A DNA stretch of 64,000 bases from Strigamia acuminata (Eukaryota; Arthropoda; Chilopoda; Geophilomorpha; Linotaeniidae): positions 5,410,259 to 5,474,258 of the forward strand of contig OX442320.1 in the NCBI GenBank assembly GCA_949358305.1, in the 5' to 3' direction. Both the position numbers and the translations under genes were made by a program. Below are positions 15,001 to 25,514 of the stretch, piece by piece (position 1 is the first letter of the stretch; each line of letters begins with the position of its first letter). A model generated the notes under the pieces. It made no database searches. It was not told the DNA's origin and saw only the letters and a program-made list of their open reading frames with translations.

Positions 15001-18000
15001 AATTTGAATCGTTCTTATGTGGCTTAGAGCAGACATTTTTAGTTTTTAAAACAAAAACAACGGAGGGGAAAAAAAAACGGAAAAAATCGAAAAAAAACCG
15101 GAAAAACGGAAAAATTCGAATAAATTTCACATCAAAAATGATTCCGGGTGTTTTAGCGGTTAAAATAACATCGATAATCGTCGTTTACGTGCGATTTTCC
15201 GACCATGCTCTCGTTATCTCATCGAGTTTGTATCACATGTTTCCAACGTATCAATCCTAAGTTCCACGAAAACAAGCATTGCTGTTGTCCGATTGTGTTC
15301 ACCTGGATTTTTAGGTTTAATTCCAGGTCATAAAAACCTGTCAGCCAATCGAAACGACCGTTACAAAACACTAACTAAAGATTATCCAATCACGATCGTT
15401 GTTTCTACTATCGACTCGATCTAAATCGGGTCTGTTTAAACGTCACAAAATCTCGTGTTTTAGTGCTTTGTTTTATTTTTTGTGTGTCTGGTATTTTTAA
15501 ATATGGCGATTTTAATGAATCATTACGGATGATTTTAGTAATTAGCAAGAAATACATTAAAATGGGTGAATAAAGCTGATAAATGAGTCAAACGTTATTC
15601 GCAAGGCGAAAATTTTATTATTTTTCAACGTATTAAATCAAAAGAAGTGTTTTTAATCGTTATTATAATCGAAAATGAATAAAATAAAAACAAACTTTTA
15701 GATGGTTAAAACGATAATGAATTTTTTTCTTTCCTCGTTTCGTTTTATTATTTATTCCCTTACCCTTTTTCCTCGTTCAAATGACGCGCACAACTCACGG
15801 AGCTCGAGTGAATGTTAATGCGCACTTGCAACATCTGAATTTTGCCACCACGCCCGAAATTGGCGCGGAAATAAAAAGAAAAGAAAAAAACATGGCCGCG
15901 TGGGCGGGCCACGTGCACACATCAAATCGAAACTAAAATAGGTCACAGGTTGGGGCGGGTAATTTAAGCATCACGTTGGTCTCCCAGGTAATGGTTTTCA
16001 TCACTTAAAACCTGCAATCAGCAGAAGTTAATAATTTTAATGAAATGTTGTTTATTTGTCAATATTTCAACATTAGGCCTAATGTGAAAATCAGAGTGCA
16101 TGGGAGGCCAACAAAGAGAGGGAAATGAAGATTGGAAAAATATGTGCAAAATAAAAATAAAAAAGAGTGTAACTTTATATGCATTCCAAAAGCAACTTAA
16201 AGCGAAGAAATCAGATGAAATGAAATGTTTATATACCTGCACTTGAGATGAGATTGTGTTGAGTTACAAGATGGCCATGACATTTTCAATGGTAAGGGAG
16301 AAAAAATAATTTATTCCTTTTTGCATCATGTTTATCTTTTATTTATTTTTATTTCAATTGAAACAAAAGGGAGCATTGGAATTATGTAATGGTTGCATAA
16401 TAGGGAATTAGAAAAATGGGATGGAGTTTTTAAAATAGCCGGATTAATAATACAGTCGAGCCTCGTTATAACGAATCGCAAGGGACCCGAAAAATTGGTT
16501 CGTTATTCGTTATAACGTAAGTTCGTTATATCAAAATTTTTTAACATGGTGTTCTATGGCCAACCAACCAACCAAGTCATTTTTAACTATTTGTTATATC
16601 GATAAATTCGTTATATCGCTGTTCGTTGTAACGAGGTTTGGATGTATCAATGATTAATCCACCGGGCCACACATTCCTACCCATAAGGGCATCTCTGGTT
16701 AGGGGGCGCCACCCAGGAAGAGCCAGACTAAGATGGGGGCCCAGGGCCGGATTATCCATAGTTGGGCACTGTGTACAGGTCCCCGAAGCTCAAGGGGCCC
16801 CGGAACTGGGCTTAGAGGGCCCCAATAACTGGAATTTTATGCACAAAAATGGAATTTTATGCACAAAACTGGAATTTTATGCACAACACTGGAATTTTAT
16901 GCACAAAACTGGAATTTTATGCACAAAACTGTAATTTTATGCAAAAAACTGAAATTTTATGCACAACACTAGAATTTTATGCACAAAACTCGAATTTTAT
17001 GCACAAAACTGGAATTTTATGCATCAAACCAGAATTTTATGCACAAAACCAGAATTTTATGCACAAAACCAGAATTTTATGCACAAAACCAGAATTTTAT
17101 GCACAAAACCAGAATTTTATGCACAAAACCAGAATTTTATGCACAAAACCAGAATTTTATGCACAAAACCAGAATTTTATGCACAAAACCAGAATTTTAT
17201 GCACAAAACCAGAATTTTATGCACAAAACCAGAATTTTATGCACAAAACCAGAATTTTATGCACAAAACCAGAATTTTATGCACAAAACCAGAATTTTAT
17301 GCACAAAACCAGAATTTTATGCACAAAACCAGAATTTTATGCACAAAACCAGAATTTTATGCACAAAACCAGAATTTTATGCACAAAACCAGAATTTTAT
17401 GCACAAAACCAGAATTTTATGCACAAAACCAGAATTTTATGCACAAAACCAGAATTTTATGCACAAAACCAGAATTTTATGCACAAAACCAGAATCTTAT
17501 GCACAAAACTCGAATTTTATGCACAAAACTCGAATTTTATGCACAAAACTCGAATTTTATGCACTAAAACTACTTCTTAGGCCCAAAAATGAAATTTTAT
17601 GTACAAAAATAAAATTTTATACACAAAAATGAAATTTTATGCACAAAAATAAAATTTTATACACAAAATAAAATTTTATGCACAAAAATAAAATTTTATA
17701 CACAAAATAAAATTTTTATGCACAAATTATTTGGTGCAGGGGCCTCTGCCATTTGTGTCATGTTTATGGCATTAAAATTGAATGCACCTGTTCTAATTAG
17801 TAAATGGTTGTTCCAAAGGCCTAAAATAGTGATAAACTCTAATACCCATGTATTATTTTGGGCTTTAAAGGGGCCCCAAAGTGCCACAAGCCACTAGATG
17901 TACCTCTGAGATGGCTCTTCTTGACAGTTAAGTCTCTATCATGAGGCCAATCTTTATTTATCTCAGCTTTCAACTTAGCTTTCTCTGACACTAGAAAAAC

Positions 18001-21000
18001 CCTAAATGGTTTATCACTCCACTAAATTTAACTAACAAATTATTTTTTTACCAGAGAATTACTCCATTTGTGACACCAAATAAGCAATTAAAGGCAATCA
18101 AGCCTAATTATTATGTCACACAGCAATCAGTGTTGACTCACACTCCTCAGACTTGTGTAATATATCTCAGATAAACAACAAGTGATGTCATTGTGCAATT
18201 AAGCCTTTTAAACTGTGCAGAGAAAAAATAATTCCAATCTGCATTATCAATTGTAAAATCTCATTCACTCATTGCATATAATTTGAATGCTTTATGAAGG
18301 TGATGAAATTCTCTATGCATGACTGTGCATTATTTGTTTTCATGTGCAGCCATTACTTTTTATGGCTTCTCAGTTACATTTATTTATGTCTGAGATAACA
18401 ACCTGACATAAAAAAATTGATTATCATTCCAGTCAAGAAATTCAAGTAGCACCTTAGTGATTTGTGACCACTTGTGAATGAATAGGTAAATAAATCAGTT
18501 GTTTTTATTAGATTTTGGCAGCATTTTATTGCAGTGTTAAATGCTGTTCTGCTAGCTGAGTGGTGATGAGGGGCCCAGGGCCCCGACAGGCCCACTTTTT
18601 GGTCAGGTTGGTGTCCCACCCACACCTTTTTTGGGAGAAACTAATGATGTACATTAATAATGAAGGTAGATTCAAATTTAAGATAAAGGAACACCGTCAG
18701 CGTCTTTCGCTGACAGGGCCGGGCTAAGGCCTTTGAAGGTCCTGACCCAGGGCTGGACTGGGAACAAATTTATTGCCGGGAAATCTGGGTGTCTGGGCCA
18801 CAATTAATGAAGTCGGGACAGGCCAAAGCGGGCCGCGACAGGCCAGTCCAGCACTGTCCTGACCACGTCCAACAAAGGGACCCAAAACGTACGTTCGTTT
18901 GTTCGTAATCTTAAATCTCCGAAAGTTCTTCACCGATTGCTTTGAAATTTTGACGCAAAGTGCACATTAACATTTCACTTCATCGAGCATAAAGCTAACA
19001 TAACCTAACCACACGACATCCTACCTTCAGTATCCGTATCCACTGCAAGCGAATTCAACAGTTCATCCAAACTTCTTTCGTCCAGAGGCGTCCCCCTCCT
19101 CCTTCCGTCAGTATCCGATCTCCACCCTGCGTCTCTTCTGGCCACTTGTCGACTGATAGGTCCATGTTTGATCCTCGACTGAAAAACCTCGTGATCAGTT
19201 TCCGTCAAAGTATCGGTGGAAGTGCCATTTCTCAGCGAGCGCCTCGAAGGCAAGGGCGGAACGGGTGGCGGCGTACAAAACCCCGCATCCGAAGCAATGG
19301 CCGCCATGATGTCCGTCATGCTTTGAGTCCTGTCGCTGTCATCGAAGAACAAACCCGGTTGCCGCTTCTGCACCAGATGGGTTATATTCGCCGAGAGGGA
19401 TTTGACTGCCCGGTATTTCCTTCGCGCCACTCCAGAGGTGGGTGGCTTCACACTGGACCCATTCCTCAAGATGGCATCCAACTCATCGGTGTTGACCTTC
19501 TGATGGAAGTCCTTTCGGAGGTTCCTCAGCGCCATGTCATCCTGAACGACATCCGGCGTCATTCTCGGCTGAAACGTCGGTCTTTGTTTGGCGAGTCCTC
19601 CCGGTCTGAGGTAATCGGTACCCGATGGGCTTATGGGAACACCTGTTGGTATCCCAAATGGAACCCCTTCTGCCTGCTGGGGATGCCTGTTATTTGCATC
19701 CCTCATGGCCCTATATGTGACATCATCGCGGATTGCATCCGGTTCCCTGGACAATGACCTGCGGGGTAGCGGACGCTTCAAAAGGTCTTCCGTCGAGGTG
19801 CCGGGGGATAGGTGTGGCGATATCAACAAGTAACTTCCTGTAGGGTTCAAGGCAGGGGTAGTGGAACGGGACGGACGGGAGAAACGTCGATAGGCTAGAT
19901 CGTCGGTCAAGTTGCGGCCTCCAATCAGGGAGTCATAGCTACCGGAAACACTGCTTCTCGAAAGGGTTTTCAAGTTGCCTCTTGCTGGGACCTGGTTGAC
20001 CTGGTTGACCGGAAGCTCAAACGTGAGCATGCGTCTGTCGGCACGGTCAAGGATTGAGTCGTCGGCCAGTTTGAGGCTTTTGTAGATGTTCTCCAGTTCC
20101 TGCAATGCATCCTCCAAGTTGTGGGGAGATGTGTTGATTTGGAGGCTCCCGCGCCTCGGTGGAACCGCGGGTGGAATGGTTTTTGACGGTGGGGCCGAGT
20201 TTGGATGATTGGGATAAAAAGTTCTCGATCTGCAATACAGGGGAATGCGAAGAGTTAAAAAACAAACATGTTTTCTTTTAATGTTTCAAGCAATCAACCA
20301 ATTTTTGAGAAGATTTAGGTCAAGGCTCAATCAGTAATTTTCTCCGGTAAATAATTTTATCTCTTGATAATGATACTATTTCCAGCTGAACAGCAGATAC
20401 CGTTAGACCCGTTTAACCCTACTTCATTCATTCTTGATCTTATTAAAATAAAGGTAGAAGCTAGGTAAAAACGGTGTACCGGCAGTCTGGTCAACAAGGC
20501 TGGACTGGGAACAAATTTATTGTCGAGAAATCTGGGTGTCCGGGCCACAATTAATGAAGTCGGGACAGGCCACAGCGGCCACGGGCCACCGGGAAACTCC
20601 CGGGCCAGTCCAGCATTGCTGGTCGAACCCGTGCTATAGCGGCATGCTGCTTAAGTGGGATGATATGGTATTGGTTTAAAATGTGTGCATTCAAGGGACT
20701 TTTTTCAGGCACATAGTCTATTGCCAGCTTTAGGATGATTTCGACGAATTGGGACAAATTGGGACAAATTGGGGGCACCTATAGTTGGCTCACAGAATCT
20801 TGACCTAAAACCATTACTGCGAATGATAGAAGCATTCCTAAACAATCTGAACAACTCAGCAGTTTCCATGAAGATGAGGTTTAAAAGCAAATAAAAAAAG
20901 TCTTAAGCAGGACCGGCTCAAGATACCCGTGCACTGACTACACAAGTTCACCCAATTCTGTTGTTATGCGGTCTTTTTTCACAAGATTTTGATTGAACAC

Positions 21001-23757
21001 GGTCCATAAAAAATAAATCCAATTCCCTTTTTACATGATGTCTTTTGATTTGGCACGGTTTATTCGTAAAGATTTTTAAAAGGTACACAGTAGCTGCATT
21101 CAAAAAGTGGTATTTTAAGTGTTTTTGGAGTTTGCTTGTTTGCTTTTGTATCTTTTAATACCACAAAACAAAAACACAAACAGGAAGTAAAGGAAATCAA
21201 AAGGGTAACGAGATGACTGTTTCTGGCTAGTTAATAAAAGTATCGCTAGAAAAATTGAATGCGGGCGATCAAGTGGGTTGCGATAGATCGTCTTTCTAAA
21301 AAGTGTGCCGCAATGCTAAAAAGTTTGAGAACCCCTGCGCTAGTGGCCTTTTCGCGCGTTTGGAAACAGAATTGGGTGTAATTTAATTAAATTATTTTTT
21401 TTGGCTTAGTTAAATTAGTGGGACAAAAAAATTACGTTAGTGGGACATTTAGTTTTTTTTTAGTGGGAAACCAAGGAAATTTAGTCGAGTTTTAATTTAT
21501 GCCCATTTTCTGACACTTCGCATGATCATGGCCCGGTTTAACGACACTTCGGTCTGCGCGACCCAAAATCTAACTCCGATAAACCGGTGTTTTACCTGCA
21601 TCGTTTAAAATAGACATTCTACACGTTAAACTTAAAAATAAATCCTAGAATTGTTCACCGCACACACATCTAAAAATAATTACCCAAACCAGACCAGCCG
21701 GTACAACACAACAACAAAAAAAAAAAAAAAATAAAAAAAAAAAAAACCAAAAACAACTTCCTCATTTCTCTCCACCATTTTGCCTTGCCTCAACCAACTC
21801 AAAAAAAAACCATTTTAGGTCAAAAAATTAAATTTAAAAAATCCAAAAAAAAACCCTCCCCCTCATTACAAAATAAATAAAAATAAAAAAAAAACCCATT
21901 CATCCATCCATCCTTCCTCTCTGTGCACACAAATTGCGAAACCTGACCTTGGCCCTTGTCCCACATTGACTCCCCGCTGCATCTCGTACCCGTTCTCGAA
22001 CCCCAACGACACGGGCCTCGACGCGTATCGAACGGGCGGCGGCGGCGGCAACTCGCCCATCTTCCCCGGCGACCTCGGCGGCGGCGTGGGACCCCTGCGC
22101 GGGGCCTCCCCGCGCTCCAAACTCCAAGTGCGCATTTCCGGGGTCTGTCGACTCGGATTCCTGCTCCGTCTCAGCGATCGTTTGCGCGCATCTTTGTGCA
22201 GCGCGAGCTCGCTGTGAAATTTGTTATGCAACTTCCCGTCCGTGCGGTTGGTGTTGGTCGGAGTCGCGCGCTCCTCGTCGTCCGACGAACTATCGCGCAG
22301 GCGCGAACGTAGCGCTTCGACACGTGCTTTGAGGAGTTCGCGGCGCTCCTTTTTCGAGAGTGTTTTGCTGGCTTGTGCGGAGTTGTGGGCGCGGGGTGTC
22401 GGCGGGGTTTCTTGTGTCGGAGTCGTGGATGACGACGAGGACGAGGTCGATGTGAATCCGAAACCGAGGCTCAGTTGACGCGCTGTTGCCGGAAGACTGC
22501 TGCATTTTCGAGCTGAAATGTCGGATGAACACCTGCCAAGTCCACCCTGGAATGAATCATAGGGGAGAAAGGTAGTGCAACAGCTGTGTAATTTTCTGTT
22601 TGGTTGGGGAAAATGTGTTGAGTATTGTTGAGATGGTTTTGTTGTTTTGGGTGGGTTGTGACGTTGTGACGTCAGAGGGATCAAAATGGCGGGTGGGTTT
22701 GGGGTTTTAGGGGTTTTAGGGGAAAATTTGTTTGTTTTTGTATTTTTTTTGGGATAAAAATGGGAAAATTTGTTTGAAATGTTTTTTTTTAGGGTTATGA
22801 CGTCATAAATATGTTGTGATGGTTTTGTTGTTTTGGGTGGGTGACGTTGTGACGTCAGAGGGATCAAAATGGCGGGTGGGTTTGGGGTTTTAGGGATTTT
22901 AGAGGAAAATTTGTTTGTTTTTGTATTTTTTTTTTTTTTTGGATAAAAATTGGAAAATTTGTTTGAAATGTTTTATGACGTCATAAATTTTAAAATGGCG
23001 TCCGAAGTTTAGATCGGGAATGGGTGGAATTAGGGTTTTATAGTGAAATTTTAGTCAAATTTGTGTTTGTTTTTTAATTATTTATTATAAAAATAAAATA
23101 AATTTTTTTTTTTAAATAAAATGGTTTTTTTTAGTGTTATGACGTCATTAAACGTCAAGATGGCGGTTTGTTTTGAAAATTAATGTTTGTTTGGGTTGAA
23201 AATGAGTGGATTTAGTGATTAATGAGTCAAATTTGTGTTTGTTTTTGAATTAATTATTAAAAATGTATAAAATAAAATAAAAATTTAGTGTTATGACGTC
23301 ATTAAACGTCAAGATGGCGGTTTCATTTGAAAATAAATATTTGTTACGGTTGAAAATGAGTAAATTTTGTGAATTTCGTGATTAAACAGTCGAGTCACTG
23401 AATTCTTTCATCAAATTTCATTGAAATTTCAATGTCAACTGGAATAAACATTAAAAATAGATGAATATTTGAGTTGGAATCAAATGACACCAAAAGCAAT
23501 CATTCAACACTTTGTAACTCAATCACTCTTGAACTTTATCCTCTGTTATTTAATTTTTTTTTTCTTCACATTTCTGGTCGTATTTATTTTTTATTCACGT
23601 TTCAATTTCCTCATTTTCAGTTCTCGCTCGACTCGAAATGACACCGCCATTTTTTTTTTTTTTTTTCAATATTTTTTAAATAAATAAATTTTTTTTTAAA
23701 AAAATCACGTGTGACCTCTCGTACCTTTTTTCGGAACCAAGCTCGACACAAATCCAT
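1..23757 (-). CDS. Svil: Supervillin-like actin/membrane linker, 5' part, truncated at window edge
   Basis: Supervillin is a villin/gelsolin-superfamily protein that ties F-actin and myosin II to the membrane. Coding exons in transcript order: 23757-23725, 22546-21948, 20229-19025, 14792-14712, 13208-13169, 13086-12781, 12717-12537, 12472-12349, 10075-8990, 8284-7960, 7074-6602, 6536-6314, 4628-4370, 3525-3050, 2098-1938, 1868-1722 and 607-1 (continues). Every junction has GT/AG ends and compatible phase, giving about 2108 codons so far. Family hallmarks: 'YKEERRRQLA' in exon 13086-12781; 'SIADRLAALRKSGEEDW' in 4628-4370; 'SRNPVKALASRTDIQNEY' in 2098-1938; and 'KGRRHVQTRL' opening the first gelsolin-like repeat, which ends near 'FDFGAEMYVWQGK' in 607-1. 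The linker exons are acidic, Ser/Pro-rich and probably disordered; exon 10075-8990 repeats 'GILK(K/R)R(S)S'. The first ATG is in a 33-nt exon ('MDLCRAWFRKK'). The remaining gelsolin repeats and headpiece should lie beyond base 1. The least certain sites are the donor at 4370 and the acceptor at 1868. Confidence 0.9.
720..1600. repeat. Intronic minisatellite, about 21-bp unit
   Basis: Fills the supervillin intron between exons 1868-1722 and 607-1. The core unit AAAATGGTCATTTTAGGCAGG is repeated about nine times almost perfectly at 1000-1200. Diverged higher-order copies contain CAGTTAAATGACCAGTTTAGG blocks. It stays open in several frames on both strands only because the unit lacks stops and is a multiple of three; there is no sign of a real gene. 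Confidence 0.9.
2271..2913. mobile_element. MITE with 8-bp target duplication, carrying an internal minisatellite
   Basis: The ends are an imperfect inverted repeat: CGAGGGGTTAGCCAAT at 2271 and its complement (ATTGGCTACCCCCTCG) ending at 2913. The element is flanked by a perfect 8-bp direct repeat, GTTTGCGG, at 2263-2270 and 2914-2921. The interior is mostly a 27-28-bp repeat built on GAAATCCTGGAAATC. There is no ORF. An 8-bp duplication suggests hAT or a related superfamily; the terminal bases do not settle it. It sits in a supervillin intron. Confidence 0.8.
3590..4300. repeat. Intronic minisatellite (TTTTTGCAATTAT / AGCCATTTTTAGCATTA unit)
   Basis: About 30-bp degenerate tandem repeat filling the supervillin intron between exons 4628-4370 and 3525-3050. 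Apparent hydrophobic ORFs here are repeat translations. Confidence 0.85.
5040..6190. repeat. Poly-T/G tract and TTTTTAGCAATTTGCTA minisatellite in supervillin intron
   Basis: Long T and G homopolymer runs at 5047-5220 are followed by related short tandem units, best ordered as a 17-bp repeat at 5890-6040. An AAAT tetranucleotide run lies at 6223-6255. No gene seen. Confidence 0.85.
7270..7880. repeat. Two adjoining intronic minisatellites (TTTTGCAATTA; TTTTCTCTCAAAATTTGCACA)
   Basis: The supervillin intron between exons 8284-7960 and 7074-6602 holds an 11-25-bp TTTTGCAATTA-type array (7290-7700). It then holds a near-perfect 21-bp array at 7740-7870. The 21-bp unit keeps frames open on both strands. 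Confidence 0.85.
8330..8960. repeat. Intronic minisatellite, AAGAAAAACCCAAAATTTTA unit (about 30 bp)
   Basis: Tandem units in the supervillin intron upstream of exon 8284-7960, alternating with a related 'AAGGCCGAAATTTCACTT' version. Confidence 0.85.
10150..10740. repeat. Intronic minisatellite, TTTTTAAAGGTTTTTGGAGG unit
   Basis: G/T-rich on the plus strand. It fills the supervillin intron between alternative exon 1d and exon 10075-8990. The minus-strand donor of exon 1d lies directly at its edge. Confidence 0.85.
10770..11007 (-). CDS. Alternative first coding exon 1d of supervillin
   Basis: ATG at 11007 (MSDSEEEANSLLTANN...) opens 79 codons and ends at ACCCAA|GTGAAT in phase 1, matching the acceptor at 10075. 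The same frame is stopped six codons upstream (TGA) with no acceptor in between, so it reads as an initiating exon rather than a cassette exon. The sequence just upstream (11010-11130) is unique and GC-richer, unlike the flanking repeat-filled introns, which suits a promoter. The acidic start resembles other actin-linker N-termini, but I recognise no domain. Confidence 0.6.
11270..11890. repeat. Intronic minisatellite, AGCTGTAAAAAGTGTAAAAA unit (about 30 bp)
   Basis: Roughly 18 diverged units with a visible higher-order period of about 180 bp: the block at 11370-11510 recurs at 11500-11640. No gene. Confidence 0.85.
13277..13364 (-). CDS. Alternative first coding exon 1c of supervillin with a hydrophobic N-terminus
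   Basis: ATG at 13364 opens 29 codons and then the donor AAACAG|GTAAAAC in phase 1, matching the acceptor at 13208. The peptide is MDTSVVLSFLAGAWFLKT followed by LINGVIYVCKT. It contains about 20 mostly hydrophobic residues with a lysine in the middle, so it could be a weak signal anchor or an amphipathic membrane helix. Supervillin is normally a peripheral membrane protein, so this would give a differently attached isoform. Upstream there is unique sequence before the minisatellite starts near 13600, enough for a small promoter. Confidence 0.55.
13600..14670. repeat. Intronic minisatellite, AAAACGTCTGAAAACGATTT unit
   Basis: About 1 kb of 17-32-bp degenerate units between alternative first exons 1b and 1c. 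It diverges gradually toward 14660. No gene. Confidence 0.85.
14976..15036 (-). CDS. Alternative first coding exon 1b of supervillin
   Basis: On the minus strand an ATG at 15036 opens 20 codons (MSALSHIRTI, then QIQPPYQVFG) and ends at GGAG|GTAAGA in phase 1. That is the phase needed to join the acceptor at 14792, as exon 20229-19025 also does. The isoform would skip the whole N-terminal acidic region (about 610 residues) and start at 'VRKKVQQGKDLSP'. The evidence is ORF, donor and phase agreement only; transcription from an internal promoter is inferred. Confidence 0.6.
15300..16440. other. Supervillin intron, no gene seen
   Basis: AT-rich unique sequence with a GC-richer, CpG-containing patch at 15780-15960 that could be regulatory. 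I could not define an exon in it on either strand. Confidence 0.4.
16453..16644. mobile_element. Tigger/pogo-like MITE (Tc1/mariner superfamily)
   Basis: The left end CAGTCGAGCCTCGTTATAAC and the complement of the right end (CATCCAAACCTCGTTACAAC) form about 24-bp imperfect inverted repeats. TA dinucleotides flank both sides (16451-16452 and 16645-16646). The 'CGTTATAACGAA' ends are typical of Tigger/pogo-derived MITEs. It is non-coding, 192 bp. Confidence 0.8.
16740..16840. repeat. Dispersed-element fragment (CAGGGCCGGATTA ...)
   Basis: Starts with CAGGGCCGGATTATCC and is rich in GGGGCCCC. A related start (CAGTGCCGGATTACC) occurs at 48799 in a P450 intron. It resembles hAT-type ends, but I found no matching right end or target duplication, so the boundaries are open. 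Confidence 0.45.
16835..17745. repeat. 20-bp satellite array in supervillin intron
   Basis: The unit AATTTTATGCACAAAACCAG is perfect in about 22 consecutive copies (17035-17485), with diverging copies on both sides. The unit contains no stop codon in any plus frame, and 20 bp is not a multiple of 3. All three plus frames therefore stay open and encode the same 20-residue periodic peptide. I read this as a by-product, not a gene. Confidence 0.9.
17750..18740. other. Supervillin intron, no gene seen
   Basis: Mostly unique AT-rich sequence with scattered GGGGCCC-type element fragments (17875, 18570). Confidence 0.4.
18748..18856 (+). mobile_element. hAT-like MITE, family member 1
   Basis: Terminal inverted repeats CAGGGCTGGACTGG and CCAGTCCAGCACTG, flanked by a perfect 8-bp duplication TCCTGACC (18740-18747 and 18857-18864). 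The 109-bp non-coding body contains TGGGCCACAATTAATGAAGT. The 8-bp duplication and CAG-starting ends fit hAT. Confidence 0.85.
20495..20618 (+). mobile_element. hAT-like MITE, family member 2
   Basis: Same ends and body as the copy at 18748. The flanking duplication CTGGTCAA/CTGGTCGA (20487-20494 and 20619-20626) has one mismatch. It lies in the supervillin intron upstream of exon 20229-19025. Confidence 0.85.
20630..21945. other. Supervillin intron, no gene seen
   Basis: Unique sequence, poly-A runs at 21717-21745, and a stretch (21690-21880) that recurs diverged at 28205-28320 inside the orphan cassette region. Confidence 0.5.
22667..23301. promoter_or_regulatory. Cluster of six perfect CRE palindromes in the first supervillin intron
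   Basis: TGACGTCA occurs at 22667, 22798, 22850, 22976, 23140 and 23294. The first four lie in a roughly 180-bp tandem duplication. The last two lie in a more diverged repeat sharing GTTATGACGTCATTAAACG. Most copies are followed by AATGGCGG, which resembles a YY1 core. CREB/ATF binding is inferred from the motif. The repeats could also explain the clustering without function. Confidence 0.45.
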
Positions 23758-24796
23758 GACTCGAAACGGAACTGTGAACTCACCTGTGGAAATAAAAAGA
23801 AAAAATTAAAAAATGGAAAATAAAAATCAACCAATCAAAACCGCCGTTACATAAACCCGGAAACGAAACGACGTTCGTGATTGGTCCGTTCGCTCAAACT
23901 ATTATTTCAAATATTTTAAAATGGTTTTAAAAACCGATTCGTGCGTGGTTTAAGCAGATTTTCAACGACATCCGAGTGATATTTCCCACGAAATTTAAAC
24001 ATAAATCAGGGTCACAAAACGAATAAAATTATTTCCTGGATGACTCCGGGGGTGTTGACCGTCTGACTCCGCTCGATTTTCACGCATCACGCTTCACGTT
24101 TTTGACTCTTTTTTTTCAATTTTTCACGAAAAAATCCAAAAAAAATACAAAAATCACATCCGAAAAACATTAACGCGACATAATTCAGCAAAAAAATCCT
24201 TACTTTTCCTCCGTTTTCGACAACAACAACAAAAAGTCATCGGTAACACTAAACACCGATAACGAAACAATAGAAACAGAAAACCCGAACTAAATCGCAC
24301 GTTTCGCTTTCGGAAACGAAAAATGCTCGTTTTACACGCTAAAACCAACCAAAATCTAAAACATTACGTAATTATTTTACCTCCTAACGATCCAAATTCA
24401 CGTCCCACGTTAAATTAATTGGGAAAATCTCCACCCAACTCAAACTTCCCACCTGAGTGACTCACGACCGCAGCGCCAAAACCAAAAATAAATTCAAAAC
24501 AAAAAAAAAATAAAAATAAAAATAAAAATTTGTCAAAGTTAAAAAAAAAACAAAAAAAAAATGCATTTGTTTTTCACATTTACAGCCCGGGATTAATGCA
24601 CTAGTAGCAGCAATCTTCGATGATAAAGGAGGCCAGCCAAAAATACATAATGAGTGACTTCCGATGACGCCGAAGCGCGAAGGAATTCGCTCATAAAACA
24701 GCGATTTCTTTGAAATTCTTTCGAAATCGTGGCTGAAATGGTTGTATAAACGTAGAATAGGGTCTGTCGGTTCGTTACGGAGTGGTTTTCACTTAC

Positions 24797-24980
24797 CGTT
24801 TGGGTTTAAATCGTTCGAAACGATGCGAAATGCACGTGCGGACCGCTCGGCACAATGTCACGGGCCGCGCCAATCGGACAGCGGCCCATAGGGGAGTGAG
24901 CACGGCGTCGTTCACTTCAGCTATTTTGAGTCGTCGCCTAATTCGGGCTCCGCTCGTCTGGTCGGGGCTAAAATAACATC
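24797..24980 (-). other. Probable non-coding first exon / main promoter region of the supervillin gene
   Basis: On the minus strand a GC-richer block ends in a consensus donor (AAACG|GTAAGTG at 24797). The first coding exon (acceptor at 23784) lies about 1 kb downstream. No long ORF of the right phase is present, so 5' UTR is the simplest reading. A second possible donor (TTAGGAG|GTAAAA, near 24380) may mark an alternative leader. The transcription start is inferred. Confidence 0.45.
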
Positions 24981-24984
24981 GCGG

Positions 24985-25400
24985 ATCGTTGAGGGAATCT
25001 TATAATGTTTATTTAGCTTTTTAAATGATTCATCACGTTTTAGGAGATTTGTTTTTATTTTTTTTTTTTTTAATAAAATGTTTTATTTTAGGTTTTATTT
25101 TTTTGGGAATGATTGTATTACAAGCAAATATATCCATCGATAGCAATAATAAATTATGCATTTTTCACTAAAAGTGTCGAATTATTTCGTAGAAATGAAC
25201 CTGTGTGAGAATTTAAAAAAAAAAAAGAATAACAAACGATAAAAACCGCCATTTTTGTACGAATAGTTGACAAAATCGACTACAGATGGCGCCATCACAA
25301 CGTAAACAAACGAGAAGCATAATTCGCTTTTTTATAAAATAAATTAGACGTTAAAATGTTTTTCATTGTAAAAATAATAATTACTCTGTATTATTTTTGA
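24985..25400 (-). pseudogene. Detached copy of the NCKAP5-like gene 3' UTR / 3' flank
   Basis: Collinear with 29980-30420: shared blocks include AATGTTTATTTAGCTTTTTA, ATAACAAACGATAAAAACCG and CAGATGGCGCCATCACAACG. In the intact gene this is the 3' UTR (minus-strand AATAAA). No exon 9 coding sequence follows here. Instead, a 21-bp piece of exon 7 (25439-25459, matching 31735-31755) abuts the orphan cassette. Confidence 0.75.
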
Positions 25401-25504
25401 ATTATTCTCAGACATTTTTCAAATTTTTCATGTTTTTATTGCCACGTCGCCATTCTCGCACTCGTATGTCGTTTTAACGTTAATCTAACGTGTTATTTAT
25501 CACG

Positions 25505-25512
25505 TATAAAAG
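25505..25512 (+). promoter_or_regulatory. Original TATA box of orphan cassette copy 1, now displaced
   Basis: TATAAAAG in the same setting as the TATA box of copy 2 (29179-29186). The two promoters share TTATC(A/G)CGTATAAAAGAC. In copy 1 a 423-bp element lies immediately after it, so it is now about 480 bp from the ATG. The proximal remnant at 25937-25944 reads CATAAAAG. Confidence 0.6.
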
Positions 25513-25514
25513 AC

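Noticed and set aside
16849-17632. Long ORFs in all three plus frames encoding a 20-residue periodic peptide
   Set aside because: They arise from a stop-free 20-bp satellite read in three frames. No splice sites, promoter or codon bias, and it lies inside a supervillin intron.
20620-20680. Possible tRNA-derived SINE on the minus strand (GGGTTCGACCAG)
   Set aside because: The box B match is imperfect and no box A was found at proper spacing, so the evidence is too thin to list.
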